The notes under the pieces are model-generated. The model saw nothing but the letters and a program-made list of their open reading frames with translations. It did no database searches and was not told the DNA's origin. Of a stretch of DNA of 64,000 nt, positions 50,647 through 59,031 are shown in pieces (position 1 is the stretch's first letter; every line of letters begins with the position of its first letter). The position numbers and the translations under genes were made by a program. Source of the stretch: Thermococcus sp. (lineage in GTDB: Archaea > Methanobacteriota_B > Thermococci > Thermococcales > Thermococcaceae); the NCBI RefSeq assembly GCF_027012695.1, contig NZ_JALUYR010000050.1:16042-80041 (forward strand). Direction: 5' to 3'.

Positions 50647-51981
50647 ATGGTGGAGAAGTTCGACAGAATATATGACTACTATGTAAACAGGGACTATGAG
50701 CCCAACAAAAAGAGGGACGTTGTTGCCGTCTTCCGTGTGACGCCCGCCAAGGGCTACACGATCGAGCAGGCGGCAGGTGCCGTCGCCGCGGAGAGCTCGA
50801 CGGGAACATGGACGACCCTGTATCCCTGGTACGAGGAGGAGCGCTGGGCCGACCTCTCGGCCAAGGCCTACGACTTCGTTGACATGGGGGACGGAAGCTG
50901 GATAGTCAGAATCGCGTATCCGCTTCACATCTTCGAGGACTTCAACATGCCCGGTTTCCTCGCGAGCATCGCCGGCAACGTCTTCGGTATGAAGCGCGTC
51001 GAGTGGCTTCGCCTTGAGGACATCTATCTCCCCGAGAAGTTCCTCAGGGACTACCCAGGACCGGCCTTCGGTATTGAAGGTGTGAGGAAGAAACTCGAAA
51101 TCTACGACAGGCCCCTCTACGGTGTCGTTCCAAAGCCAAAGGTTGGCTACTCACCGGAGGAGCTCTACAGGTTAGCCCTCGACCTCTACACAGGTGGAGC
51201 CGACTACCTCAAGGACGATGAGAACCTCACGAGCCCCTGGTACAACCGCTTCGAGGAGCGCGTTAAGGTCGTTACCAAGGCAATGGAGAAGGCAGAAAAC
51301 GAGACCGGCGAGAAGAAGACCTGGTTTGCAAACATAACCGCTCCCGTTCTGGAAATGGAGAGGAGGCTCGAACTCCTGGCCGACTACGGCGTTCCGCATG
51401 CAATGGTTGACGTTGTTGTCCTCGGCTGGGGCGTTCTAGATTATATCCGCGAACTGGCTGAGGACTACGATATAGCCCTTCACGCCCACAGGGCGATGCA
51501 CGCGGCATTTGACAGGAACCCCTACCACGGCATCTCGATGTTCGTTTTAGCCAAGCTCTACCGCGTCATCGGCGTTGACCAGCTCCACGTTGGAACCGCC
51601 GGTGCAGGAAAGCTCGAGGGAAGCAAGTGGGAGGTCATCCAGTACAAGAGGATAATCACCGAGAGCCACTACGTCCCCGATGAGAACGACGTCTTCCACA
51701 TGGAGCAGAAGTTCTACCACATAAAGCCCGTCTTCCCGACGAGCTCCGGTGGCCTTCACCCCGGCAACATCCAGCCCGTCATAGAAGCCCTCGGAAAGGA
51801 CATAGTGCTCCAGCTCGGCGGTGGAACCATGGGTCACCCCGATGGACCCAAGGCCGGAGCGATGGCGGTGAGACAGGCGATAGAGGCCATAATGAAAGGG
51901 ATACCCCTCGACGAGTACGCGAAGACCCATAAAGAGCTCGCCCGCGCCCTCGAGAAGTGGGGCCACGTTACACCTGTCTGA
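50647..51981 (+). CDS. rbcL: Type III ribulose-1,5-bisphosphate carboxylase (archaeal RuBisCO)
   Basis: A 444-residue RuBisCO, the length of the T. kodakarensis enzyme. In Thermococcales it works in AMP/nucleoside breakdown, carboxylating ribulose-1,5-bisphosphate made from nucleoside ribose, and is not in a Calvin cycle. Active-site residues are visible: K163 (VVPKPKVG), the carbamylation lysine K189 with D191 and E192 (GGADYLKDDENL), and later HAHRAMHAA, GTAGAGKLEG and GGGTMGHPDG. ATG 50647 follows GGAGGTG. Its other pathway genes are not in the window. Confidence 0.97.
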   Translation: MVEKFDRIYDYYVNRDYEPNKKRDVVAVFRVTPAKGYTIEQAAGAVAAESSTGTWTTLYPWYEEERWADLSAKAYDFVDMGDGSWIVRIAYPLHIFEDFNMPGFLASIAGNVFGMKRVEWLRLEDIYLPEKFLRDYPGPAFGIEGVRKKLEIYDRPLYGVVPKPKVGYSPEELYRLALDLYTGGADYLKDDENLTSPWYNRFEERVKVVTKAMEKAENETGEKKTWFANITAPVLEMERRLELLADYGVPHAMVDVVVLGWGVLDYIRELAEDYDIALHAHRAMHAAFDRNPYHGISMFVLAKLYRVIGVDQLHVGTAGAGKLEGSKWEVIQYKRIITESHYVPDENDVFHMEQKFYHIKPVFPTSSGGLHPGNIQPVIEALGKDIVLQLGGGTMGHPDGPKAGAMAVRQAIEAIMKGIPLDEYAKTHKELARALEKWGHVTPV

Positions 51982-52561
51982 CTTTTCTTCCACCTTTTCC
52001 GGTTTTGAGAACATCGAACCCCAGTTTTTTCAGTTTCCAGACTATCTCCAGAGGGAAGCCGACGACGTTGTAGTAGTCCCCTTTTATCCACTCCACGAAG
52101 AGGCCGCCCCTCCCCTGTATGCCGTAGGCTCCAGCCTTGTCCATCGGCTCACCGATCTTCACGTACTCCCTTATCAGGTCGTCGTCAAGCTCGCGGAACT
52201 TCACCTCTGTGACGACGGTTCCGCAGTGCTCTTCACCCCTGTGGATTATGCAGTAGCCCGTTGTGACCCTGTGCACTCTTCCACTCAGGAGTCTGAGCAT
52301 TCTAACGGCATCTTCCTCGCTCTCCGGCTTGCCGAGGATTCTACCATCTACACTGACAACTGTATCAGCGCCTATCACAGTCCCACCGGTTCTGTCGTAA
52401 ACGTCCCGGGCCTTCCTGCGGGCAAGCTCGAGGGCGTACTCCCCGGGGTCGCGCCTTGAGCATCGCTCATCGATCTCGCTGGGAATAACATAGAACTCCT
52501 CGATGAAACGGGAGAGGACTTCCCTCCTTCGCGGACTGGCCGAGGCCAGGATAAGGGGCAT
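51968..52561 (-). CDS. maf: Maf-like nucleoside-triphosphate pyrophosphatase
   Basis: A 197-residue house-cleaning enzyme that hydrolyses modified nucleotides. LASASPRRREVL (about 4-15), DTVV (about 65) and the KAGAYGIQGRGGLFVEWIKGD segment mark the Maf family. ATG 52561 shares one base with the stop of the preceding gene (TGATG). The GTG 12 nt upstream has its Shine-Dalgarno too close. The 3' end overlaps rbcL by 14 nt (convergent). Confidence 0.92.
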   Translation of the reverse strand: MPLILASASPRRREVLSRFIEEFYVIPSEIDERCSRRDPGEYALELARRKARDVYDRTGGTVIGADTVVSVDGRILGKPESEEDAVRMLRLLSGRVHRVTTGYCIIHRGEEHCGTVVTEVKFRELDDDLIREYVKIGEPMDKAGAYGIQGRGGLFVEWIKGDYYNVVGFPLEIVWKLKKLGFDVLKTGKGGRKVRQV

Positions 52562-52929
52562 CAGGAGAGGCACCCCTCAATTTCGCTGATTACCTCTTCA
52601 ACGTCCCTCTCGAACTCGAAGACCCTGTGGACGTTGCCCCTGATCGGCGGACAGTTCTCCTCTGCCCCCCTCATCCTGACGTGGACGATGGCCTTCTTTC
52701 CGCCTTTTTCGAGGGTGTACTTCCGGTAGAGGATGTCGCAGTCGTCGCCCTCAAGGTCTTCAGCCGAAACCGTGAACCTGTCCCGCAGGATCCTGTCGAG
52801 GCCATTGAGTATCTCCATCGCTATGTCGTAGCTCCTGTCTTCGATGACTATCGGAACGCAGAGGTGCTCGATGTTGTGCTTGCCCAACCTGTGGAAGGTC
52901 TCGGGGATGATAACGACGTCGTACCTCAT
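52561..52929 (-). CDS. Conserved protein, unknown function
   Basis: A 122-residue soluble protein with alternating beta and alpha segments (YDVVIIPETFHRLGKHNIEH, then DVEEVISEIEGCLS). I do not recognise it. ATG 52929 follows GGTGAT. The stop overlaps the maf start, so the two are translationally coupled. The upstream extension to 53151 is not coding. Confidence 0.6.
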   Translation of the reverse strand: MRYDVVIIPETFHRLGKHNIEHLCVPIVIEDRSYDIAMEILNGLDRILRDRFTVSAEDLEGDDCDILYRKYTLEKGGKKAIVHVRMRGAEENCPPIRGNVHRVFEFERDVEEVISEIEGCLS

Positions 52930-52975
52930 CGGGATCACCGGTGGAGAATAGGCGGGAGGGTTAAAAAGTTGTCCT

Positions 52976-53194
52976 TTATTCCTTCCCGCTTCCAAGTTTG
53001 GATTCGAGCTCCTTGACCCTCTCTTCCAGCTTCCCCATCTCCACCGAAACTGCAAGCAGGAGGAATGCCAAAACCACCAACGCCAGCCAGAGCAGGAGAA
53101 TGCCCGTCGTCCTGTACTCAAAAGCCCCATACGCCAGCATGGCGGCGGCAATCAGGAGGGCAAACAGGGCTGATAAGTCCCGGACGAGCTTCAT
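52976..53194 (-). CDS. Small membrane protein with coiled-coil tail
   Basis: A 72-residue protein with two transmembrane segments (about 8-25 and 30-50) and a short C-terminal coiled coil (MGKLEERVKELESKLGS). It overlaps the following gene upstream by 4 nt (ATGA). The layout matches its neighbour at 53191, so the two may have arisen by duplication or form a heteromer. Family unknown. Confidence 0.6.
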   Translation of the reverse strand: MKLVRDLSALFALLIAAAMLAYGAFEYRTTGILLLWLALVVLAFLLLAVSVEMGKLEERVKELESKLGSGKE

Positions 53195-53400
53195 TCCCCG
53201 GCCTCCCTGAGTTTCTTCCTCATCTCCACAATCTCTGAGTAGAGGTCGTCAACCTCACCCCTCAGGGCCTCAAGCTGACCGCCGATTTCCATCAGCGCTA
53301 TTCCCAGTATTACGAAGGAGAGCAGCAGGAGGAGGGGATGGAGAAGGGAGAGAAGCGCTGCGATTATCACCCCGAACCCGAGTGTACTGACCCTAACCAT
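53191..53400 (-). CDS. Small membrane protein with coiled-coil tail
   Basis: A 69-residue protein with one to two transmembrane segments (about 5-40) and a C-terminal coiled coil (LEALRGEVDDLYSEIVEMRK). It overlaps the gene at 52976 by 4 nt, so both are translated together. ATG 53400 with AAGGGA upstream is preferred to GTG 53409. It lies 108 nt downstream of the PINA gene, with a T-rich stretch on the minus strand between them. Function unknown. Confidence 0.55.
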   Translation of the reverse strand: MVRVSTLGFGVIIAALLSLLHPLLLLLSFVILGIALMEIGGQLEALRGEVDDLYSEIVEMRKKLREAGE

Positions 53401-53508
53401 CGTTGGCACGTCCCTTCAGTTCATAATGGCCTCCCGGGGCTTCCTATGGAATGGGAGCCCGCGTTACTATGTGAGAAAAGAAAGGCGAAAACCATAAAAC
53501 GTTTTCGA

Positions 53509-55317
53509 TCAGGGGGAGGCCCAGATCTCCATACCTGCCTCGATGAGCCTTTTAAGTTCCTTCCCTATCGGAGTGTTCTTGCTCACCTTGACGAGGCCCT
53601 TCTTGCTGGGTGTGGCGGTAAAGATGTACTGCTCGCCGCCGTAGAACCTGAGGGGCTTTTTGGCGTAGTCGGGTGAAACGCGGAGCACTATCGTTTTCTT
53701 CTTCTCCTCGACCTCCACTGGGATTTTCTCCTTAGGCTTCTCCGCCTCGCGCTCGGCGAAGCTTTTGACGTCAATGCTTATCCCGATCTTCTTCTCCATT
53801 TCAGTTATCCTCTTCCCCTTCTTGCCGATTATCGCCGGGATGTCCAACTCGTCGGCGTATATCACAGCTTTGTGGGGGCTGACTATCTCGACCTCCGTGT
53901 AAACGTCCGGGAGGAACTTCTTGATCTCCTGTTTTAGTCTTCTCTCGGCGAGCTTCAGGGCGGGGGCCTTCTCTTCCCTCTTTACGGGGACGACGCTTAT
54001 TTCCTCGCCGTAGGTGTATATCTCGTACTCAAGTTCACCCGTCTCGAAGTCCCGAACCTCTATAACGGGCCTCGCGAGATCCTCCTCCTTCATCCCGCTC
54101 GGCACCTTGACGAGGTATTCAAGCGTTAGGACTTTGGCAACGTTTCCTGCCTTGATGAACAGAACCGTGTCGACAATCTGGGGTATCATTCCAAGCTCGA
54201 CCCTTCCAATGAAGCGCTGAACGGCATCGATCGGCTTCGTCGCGTGGACCACTCCGACCATTCCGACGCCAGCGAGCCTTAAGTCCGAGTAGATCTTGAA
54301 GTCGCCGGTTTTCCTCATCTCGTCGTATATCGTGTAGTCGGGTCTCACGAGGAGGAGTATGTCGCCGGTAAGGTCCATCCTCCCGTTCAAAGCGGTGTAC
54401 TGGGTTATCTCCTCGCTCACCTGCAGATCCCTTGGTTTCTCCATTGTTTTAACTATCCTGCCCATGCTCGCGTACCACTCGGCCAAAGCCTGAGCGAAGG
54501 TCGTCTTTCCTTCACCGGGGGCACCCGCGATAAGGATTCCCTCTGCCTTGTTTTTGAGCCTCTCCAGGAGCCTCTCGCTCAGGTTGTAGTCGTCAATACT
54601 CAGCTTGGCTATGGGTCTAACGGCGGTTATCTCTATCCTGTCCGCAAAGGGGGGCTTCGCTATAACGATGCGGTAGTTCCTGAGCTGTACGACGGCCGCT
54701 CCCGGTTCGTCCATCTCTATGAAGCTCTCGGGATCGCGTCTGGCCCTCTCAACTATGTCATCGGCTATCTCGTGGAGCTCCTCATCGGTGAGGGGCTCGT
54801 CCCTGAGGGGGACCAGTTTCCACTCGCCGGGCTTCCCCTTCTTGGCGAGGGGCCTTACACCGGCCTTCAGGTGAACGCTCATAGTTGTTTCGTCGAAGAA
54901 GTCCTCGAGGCGGTGCCTGACCTCCTTCTTGGCCGTGAGGTAGATCACGTCAATGCCCTTGGCTATCGCGATATCGCGCTGCACCTGGTCACCGGTGATG
55001 AGGGTCGCGCTCAGTGTTCGGGCGGCTTCCCTCACCATGTGGTCTATCTCACCGGCCTTGGCACGTCGGATCTGCCAGAGTTCGGGCCTTTCGCCGTAGA
55101 ACTCCAGGACGATCTCTCCCCTGTCGGCCATGTCACGGAGTTTTTTCAGCTCCTCGAGGCCAACGTGGCCTATCGCCTTTCCCTCGTTGGCCTGGTGCTC
55201 TATCTCCGCAACAACTGCCTCCGGAACTACGACCTTCACCTTCTCCTCGAGCGTTGACAGGAACTGCGTCAGCCTGCCGTCCACTATAACGCTTGTGTCC
55301 GGAACGAATACCCTCAT
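53509..55317 (-). CDS. PIN domain - VirB11-type ATPase - KH protein (PINA-like)
   Basis: A 602-residue protein with three parts. Residues 1-125 are a PIN nuclease-like domain with acidic residues D7, E38/E40, D92, D110 and D115. Residues 170-430 are a hexameric type IV pilus/VirB11-like ATPase (Walker A GAPGEGKTT at 265-273). Residues 490-530 are a KH RNA/DNA-binding domain (IIGKKGKRITEME). This is the layout of archaeal PINA, which has ATPase and DNA-related activity and interacts with Holliday-junction proteins. ATG 55317 follows GAGGTGAGG; the GTG at 55326 lies in that site. Confidence 0.85.
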   Translation of the reverse strand: MRVFVPDTSVIVDGRLTQFLSTLEEKVKVVVPEAVVAEIEHQANEGKAIGHVGLEELKKLRDMADRGEIVLEFYGERPELWQIRRAKAGEIDHMVREAARTLSATLITGDQVQRDIAIAKGIDVIYLTAKKEVRHRLEDFFDETTMSVHLKAGVRPLAKKGKPGEWKLVPLRDEPLTDEELHEIADDIVERARRDPESFIEMDEPGAAVVQLRNYRIVIAKPPFADRIEITAVRPIAKLSIDDYNLSERLLERLKNKAEGILIAGAPGEGKTTFAQALAEWYASMGRIVKTMEKPRDLQVSEEITQYTALNGRMDLTGDILLLVRPDYTIYDEMRKTGDFKIYSDLRLAGVGMVGVVHATKPIDAVQRFIGRVELGMIPQIVDTVLFIKAGNVAKVLTLEYLVKVPSGMKEEDLARPVIEVRDFETGELEYEIYTYGEEISVVPVKREEKAPALKLAERRLKQEIKKFLPDVYTEVEIVSPHKAVIYADELDIPAIIGKKGKRITEMEKKIGISIDVKSFAEREAEKPKEKIPVEVEEKKKTIVLRVSPDYAKKPLRFYGGEQYIFTATPSKKGLVKVSKNTPIGKELKRLIEAGMEIWASP

Positions 55318-55396
55318 CTTCCTCACCTCATGGTATAGAGGGCACTCAGGCTAAAGGTTCATAAAGGTTTATGCCCCATAACCATCGGGGATTGGA

Positions 55397-56134
55397 ATGG
55401 GACGACTCGTATCGGTTGCCTCCGGCAAGGGGGGAACCGGGAAGACCACGACGACCGCGAACCTCTCGATAGCACTGGGGAAGATGGGATTCAAGGTCTG
55501 CGCGGTTGATGCGGATCTAACGATGGCCAATCTCAGCCTCGTGATGGGAATAGACGATGCGGACGTTACGATACACGACGTTCTGGCGGGAAAGGCCAGC
55601 ATAGAGAACGCGATATACTCCACCACCTATGAGAACGTCCACCTCGTTCCCGCGGCTATAGACTGGGAGCACGTGGTGATGGCGGATCCCAGAAAGCTCC
55701 CCGGGACGATAAAGCCGCTCAAGAACAGGTTCGATTTCGTGCTCATAGACTCCCCTGCGGGGCTTCAGATGGACGCGATGAACGCGATGCTCAGCGGCGA
55801 GGAGGTTCTCCTGGTTACCAACCCCGAGATATCATGCATAACCGACACTATGAAGGTGGGCATAGTCCTCAGAAAGGCAGGTCTAGCGGTCCTCGGCTTC
55901 GTTCTGAACCGCTACGGCAGGAGCGAGAACGACATTCCCCCGGACGTGGCGGAGGAGGTTATGGAGGTTCCCCTCCTGGCCGTCATCCCGGAGGATCCGG
56001 CCGTCAGGGAGGCCACGCTGGAGGGCGTTCCCGTCGTCGAGTACCGGCCCAACTCCGAGGGGGCGAGGGCCTTCATGGGGCTGGCCGAGATGATAACCAG
56101 GATAGCCGGACTCAAGGCGAGGGTGATGCGCTAG
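55397..56134 (+). CDS. minD: MinD-family ATPase
   Basis: A 245-residue deviant-Walker ATPase: SGKGGTGKTT (9-18), VDADLTMANL and IDSPAG. It is of the archaeal MinD type and has no long amphipathic C-terminus. MinD proteins position cellular machinery. It is divergent from the PINA gene; no MinC or MinE is found. The start has no clear Shine-Dalgarno and a TATA-like GGTTTATGCC about 25 nt upstream, so leaderless expression is likely. Confidence 0.88.
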   Translation: MGRLVSVASGKGGTGKTTTTANLSIALGKMGFKVCAVDADLTMANLSLVMGIDDADVTIHDVLAGKASIENAIYSTTYENVHLVPAAIDWEHVVMADPRKLPGTIKPLKNRFDFVLIDSPAGLQMDAMNAMLSGEEVLLVTNPEISCITDTMKVGIVLRKAGLAVLGFVLNRYGRSENDIPPDVAEEVMEVPLLAVIPEDPAVREATLEGVPVVEYRPNSEGARAFMGLAEMITRIAGLKARVMR

Positions 56135-56160
56135 CCCCGGTTCATTTTTCTTTCCACCCC

Positions 56161-56176
56161 CTGAACGTCCGTTCAG
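56161..56176. promoter_or_regulatory. Perfect inverted repeat upstream of asnB
   Basis: CTGAACG-TC-CGTTCAG in the 127-bp spacer between minD and asnB. A repeat of the half-site, CTGAACGTTC, occurs at 57712-57721 just after asnB. Candidate operator; the protein is unknown. Confidence 0.4.
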
Positions 56177-56261
56177 ATGAAGTCCCCGCCCGTGATAACC
56201 ACGCCACCTCGAAAGCGACAAGCCTTTTCTGGGCTGAGATCTACACCTGTCGGTGAGAGGG

Positions 56262-57704
56262 ATGTGCCTCATAGCCGGTGGAATTGGCTCAAATCTCAGG
56301 GAAAGGTTCATACGGATGATACTGGCCGGTAAACACAGGGGGCCGGACAGCTTCGGCGTCTGGACCGATGGAGGCGTGCTCAAATCGAAGGATTTCTCCG
56401 ACGTTTACAGGATACCCGATGGGAGTATCGGGATTCTCCAGTGCAGACTGGCGATGACGGGTTCGAAGGCCTTCACACAGCCCTTCGTCAACGAGTTCTC
56501 CCTGGTTCACAACGGTGAGGTTTACAACCACCGGGAGCTGAGGGCTTTTCTGGAGGGCAGGGGGCTCTCCTTTGAGAGCGATGTGGACAGCGAGGTCATA
56601 CTGAGGCTTCTTGAGTACCTCATCGGGAAGGGCCTCGGCCTTCGGGGGGCGGTTCGGAGGGCCATGGGGATGCTCGAAGGCGACTACGCGGTGGCGTTCT
56701 CCGACGGGAAGGTTATCCACCTCTTCCGAGACCCCGTGGGAGTAAGGCCCCTCTACTACTCGCCCGGCGGATTCTTCGCGAGCGAAAAAAAGGTCCTCTG
56801 GGCGATAGGGGAGGAGGCAGTACCAGTAAAGCCCGGCGAACTCGTCACGATATCGCGTAAAGGGATTGAAGCGACACGGGTCTTTTCCCTGGAGGAGTTG
56901 AGGAGGAGACCCCTCACGGGAGAGCGTGCGTTGAAATCCGTTTCAAAGACCCTGGATTGTACCGTTAGACGCAGGGTGGGATCCAGGACCGGCGTCCTCT
57001 TCTCTGGGGGGCTGGACAGCTCGCTGGTGGCGTTTTTGGCGTCGAAATATTCGGACGTTGTCCTCTACACCGCTGGAGCAGAGGGGAGTCCCGACCTCGA
57101 GTGGGCGAGGAAGGCAGCCGACAAACTCGGACTGCCGCTGAGGGAGTACGTCTTCGACATTGACGATGTTGAGGAGGCTGTTCCGAGGGTAGTCTTCGCG
57201 ATTGAGGAACCGAATCCTATGAACCTCGCGATAGGAGTTCCCCTCTACTTCGCGACGAAACTCGCGGGGGACGACGGTGTTAAGGTTCTCCTCAGCGGTC
57301 AGGGGGCGGACGAGCTCTTCGGGGGCTACGCGAAGTACCTGAAACAGCCCGAACTCATGGAGAAGGACATTTTTGAGCTCGCGGAGAGGAATCTCGCGAG
57401 GGACGATAAGATAGCGATGCTCAACTCGGTCGAGGGACGTTTTCCCTTCCTAGGCCTCCCGGTGATCTCTGCGGCCCTCAACATTCCGCCAGAACTCAAG
57501 CTAGAAGGGGGGATCCGAAAGGCCATCCTGAGGAGGACTGCCCTGGAGCTCGGCCTCCCCCGGGAACTGGCGATGAGGGAGAAGAAGGCGGCCCAGTATG
57601 GAAGCCACAGCCAGAAACTCCTCGAAAGACTCGCCAGGAGGGAGGGACTGACGCTTCGTGAATACGCGGAAAGAGTCTTCCGGGAGGTGTTTGAACGGGC
57701 CTGA
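56262..57704 (+). CDS. asnB: Asparagine synthase (glutamine-hydrolysing)-like protein
   Basis: A 480-residue protein. A class II glutamine amidotransferase domain starts MCLIAGG, with the catalytic Cys as residue 2, which fixes the start at ATG 56262; the GTG at 56253 would bury it. Further motifs are HRGPDS, CRLAM and VHNGEVYNHRELR. The synthetase domain has the PP-loop SGGLDSS (248-254), LLSGQGADELFGGYAKYL and EKKAAQYGS. It may make asparagine, but this subtype could also amidate another substrate. It precedes a cell-surface protein gene and a glycosyltransferase. Confidence 0.85.
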   Translation: MCLIAGGIGSNLRERFIRMILAGKHRGPDSFGVWTDGGVLKSKDFSDVYRIPDGSIGILQCRLAMTGSKAFTQPFVNEFSLVHNGEVYNHRELRAFLEGRGLSFESDVDSEVILRLLEYLIGKGLGLRGAVRRAMGMLEGDYAVAFSDGKVIHLFRDPVGVRPLYYSPGGFFASEKKVLWAIGEEAVPVKPGELVTISRKGIEATRVFSLEELRRRPLTGERALKSVSKTLDCTVRRRVGSRTGVLFSGGLDSSLVAFLASKYSDVVLYTAGAEGSPDLEWARKAADKLGLPLREYVFDIDDVEEAVPRVVFAIEEPNPMNLAIGVPLYFATKLAGDDGVKVLLSGQGADELFGGYAKYLKQPELMEKDIFELAERNLARDDKIAMLNSVEGRFPFLGLPVISAALNIPPELKLEGGIRKAILRRTALELGLPRELAMREKKAAQYGSHSQKLLERLARREGLTLREYAERVFREVFERA

Positions 57705-57804
57705 ACCCTCCTGAACGTTCCCTAATGGTCGGCCCCTCAAAGGAGACCTCTGAAGTTCCCTGCCGGCGGGGAGATTAACCGGACCGAACGGTTTCGTGAA
57801 AAAG

Positions 57805-57814
57805 CCTTAAATAT
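57805..57814 (+). promoter_or_regulatory. TATA box of the cell-wall-binding-repeat gene
   Basis: CCTTAAATAT with GTGAAAAA as BRE overlaps an ATG at 57813, so that ATG cannot be the start. The transcript start is expected near 57838 and the GTG start is 57846. Confidence 0.55.
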
Positions 57815-57845
57815 GCCTCCCGGTATCCATAGGCGGTGGGAAAAA

Positions 57846-58994
57846 GTGCTGAGAACAACGGGCATCGCGCTGGTCATCCTCCTCACCCTTGCACTCGTTC
57901 CTCCATCAGCCGGTACCGGCGGTGGAACCGTGATCCTGGTCACCGACAACGAGGCGGATCTGGCGATGGCCCGCTGCGTTGCCTCGCTCCTCAACGCTTC
58001 CCTCGTAGTGAGTCCCTGGGGAACCTACGATCCATCGGTGAGCGCAGAGATCCTGGCCCTTAACCCGGAATGGGTCATCGTCATAGGCGGCCCGGTGGCG
58101 GTTCCGCCTGACTACACCGTTGACTTCGATGACTTTGGGATTGCCCACGAGCGCTGGTACGGAGAAACGAGGTACGAAACCAACCTGGCAATCGTGGAGA
58201 ATCTGAAAAAAACCTTTCCGGGTGAGTTTGAGAGGGTGAGGTCCGTCTTCGTGGTCAACGGGAGGGACGGTCTGGCCCTCAGGGAGCTCATTCGCCAGGG
58301 GGTTACGGGATTTGTAGTGCTGACCGATTCGGGAAGGGTGAACGAATCGCTGAAGATCCTCTGGGAGTTTGAAAAGCTGGAGAACCTTACCTACGTGGGG
58401 ACCTTTGAGAATGGACGGTTCATCTTTACCCTCGATGAGAGATGGCTCGATGACTTCGTGAGAAAAAGACCGGGAGTCAGGATCTGGAGAAAGGGGATCC
58501 CCCCCTCTGCGGAAAACACGAGGGAAATTCTACTCTCGGTCCAGAACAGAACGGAGAGGGCCGAAAAACTGCTCGACGGACTCAGGATACCCGCTGCCCG
58601 TAGAGGACTTGAGATGGCCAGGGAACTCCTGGAGAGAGCCTGGAGAGAATATTACCTGGGAAACTACGGAAAGGCCTATCGGCTCGGGATGATGGCGGAG
58701 TGGCGCGCGGATTTCGTGATAGCTAGGTCCTACCTGGAGCTGATGACGGTTTACCAGGGATCGGCCAGGCTCAGGCTCGAGAGAAGGCTTCGCAGGTTCG
58801 AGGTGATGGTTGGGGTTCTAAAGAAGAGGGGTTACGACGTGAGCGACGTTGAGGAACTCCTCCGGAGGGCTAGGGAGGCCCTTGAGCGGGGAGATTATTC
58901 CCTGCTCCTCAACGACCTGATACCCAGGATCAGGATGGAGCTGGCTATGAAGACCCGGGGAAGGATGGGTCATTCCTGGAGAAGGAGACCATAA
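57846..58994 (+). CDS. Secreted protein with cell-wall-binding-repeat-2-like domain
   Basis: A 382-residue exported protein. The signal peptide is residues 1-22 (LVILLTLALVPPSAGT). The next 190 residues show the repeat pattern LVTDNEADLAMA, VIVIGGPVAVP and ERWYGETRYETNLAIVE of cell-wall-binding-repeat-2 domains. Residues 250-382 are helical with many charges. Start GTG 57846 has GGTGGG upstream and lies past the TATA box. A role in cell-surface attachment is inferred. Confidence 0.7.
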   Translation: MLRTTGIALVILLTLALVPPSAGTGGGTVILVTDNEADLAMARCVASLLNASLVVSPWGTYDPSVSAEILALNPEWVIVIGGPVAVPPDYTVDFDDFGIAHERWYGETRYETNLAIVENLKKTFPGEFERVRSVFVVNGRDGLALRELIRQGVTGFVVLTDSGRVNESLKILWEFEKLENLTYVGTFENGRFIFTLDERWLDDFVRKRPGVRIWRKGIPPSAENTREILLSVQNRTERAEKLLDGLRIPAARRGLEMARELLERAWREYYLGNYGKAYRLGMMAEWRADFVIARSYLELMTVYQGSARLRLERRLRRFEVMVGVLKKRGYDVSDVEELLRRAREALERGDYSLLLNDLIPRIRMELAMKTRGRMGHSWRRRP

Positions 58995-58996
58995 CC

Positions 58997-59006
58997 CTTT
59001 TTTAAT
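58997..59006 (+). promoter_or_regulatory. TATA-like box of the GT4 gene
   Basis: CCTTTTTTAA-type element 26-35 nt before ATG 59032, right after the preceding stop. The mRNA has practically no leader. Confidence 0.4.
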
Positions 59007-59031
59007 CCCCCGCCAATTTTTCCCGGTCGAG

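Noticed and set aside
53430..53460. GGGCT...AGCCC hairpin between the PINA gene and the small membrane genes
   Set aside because: The pairing is short and interrupted; it may be part of a terminator but the T-rich tract alone explains that.
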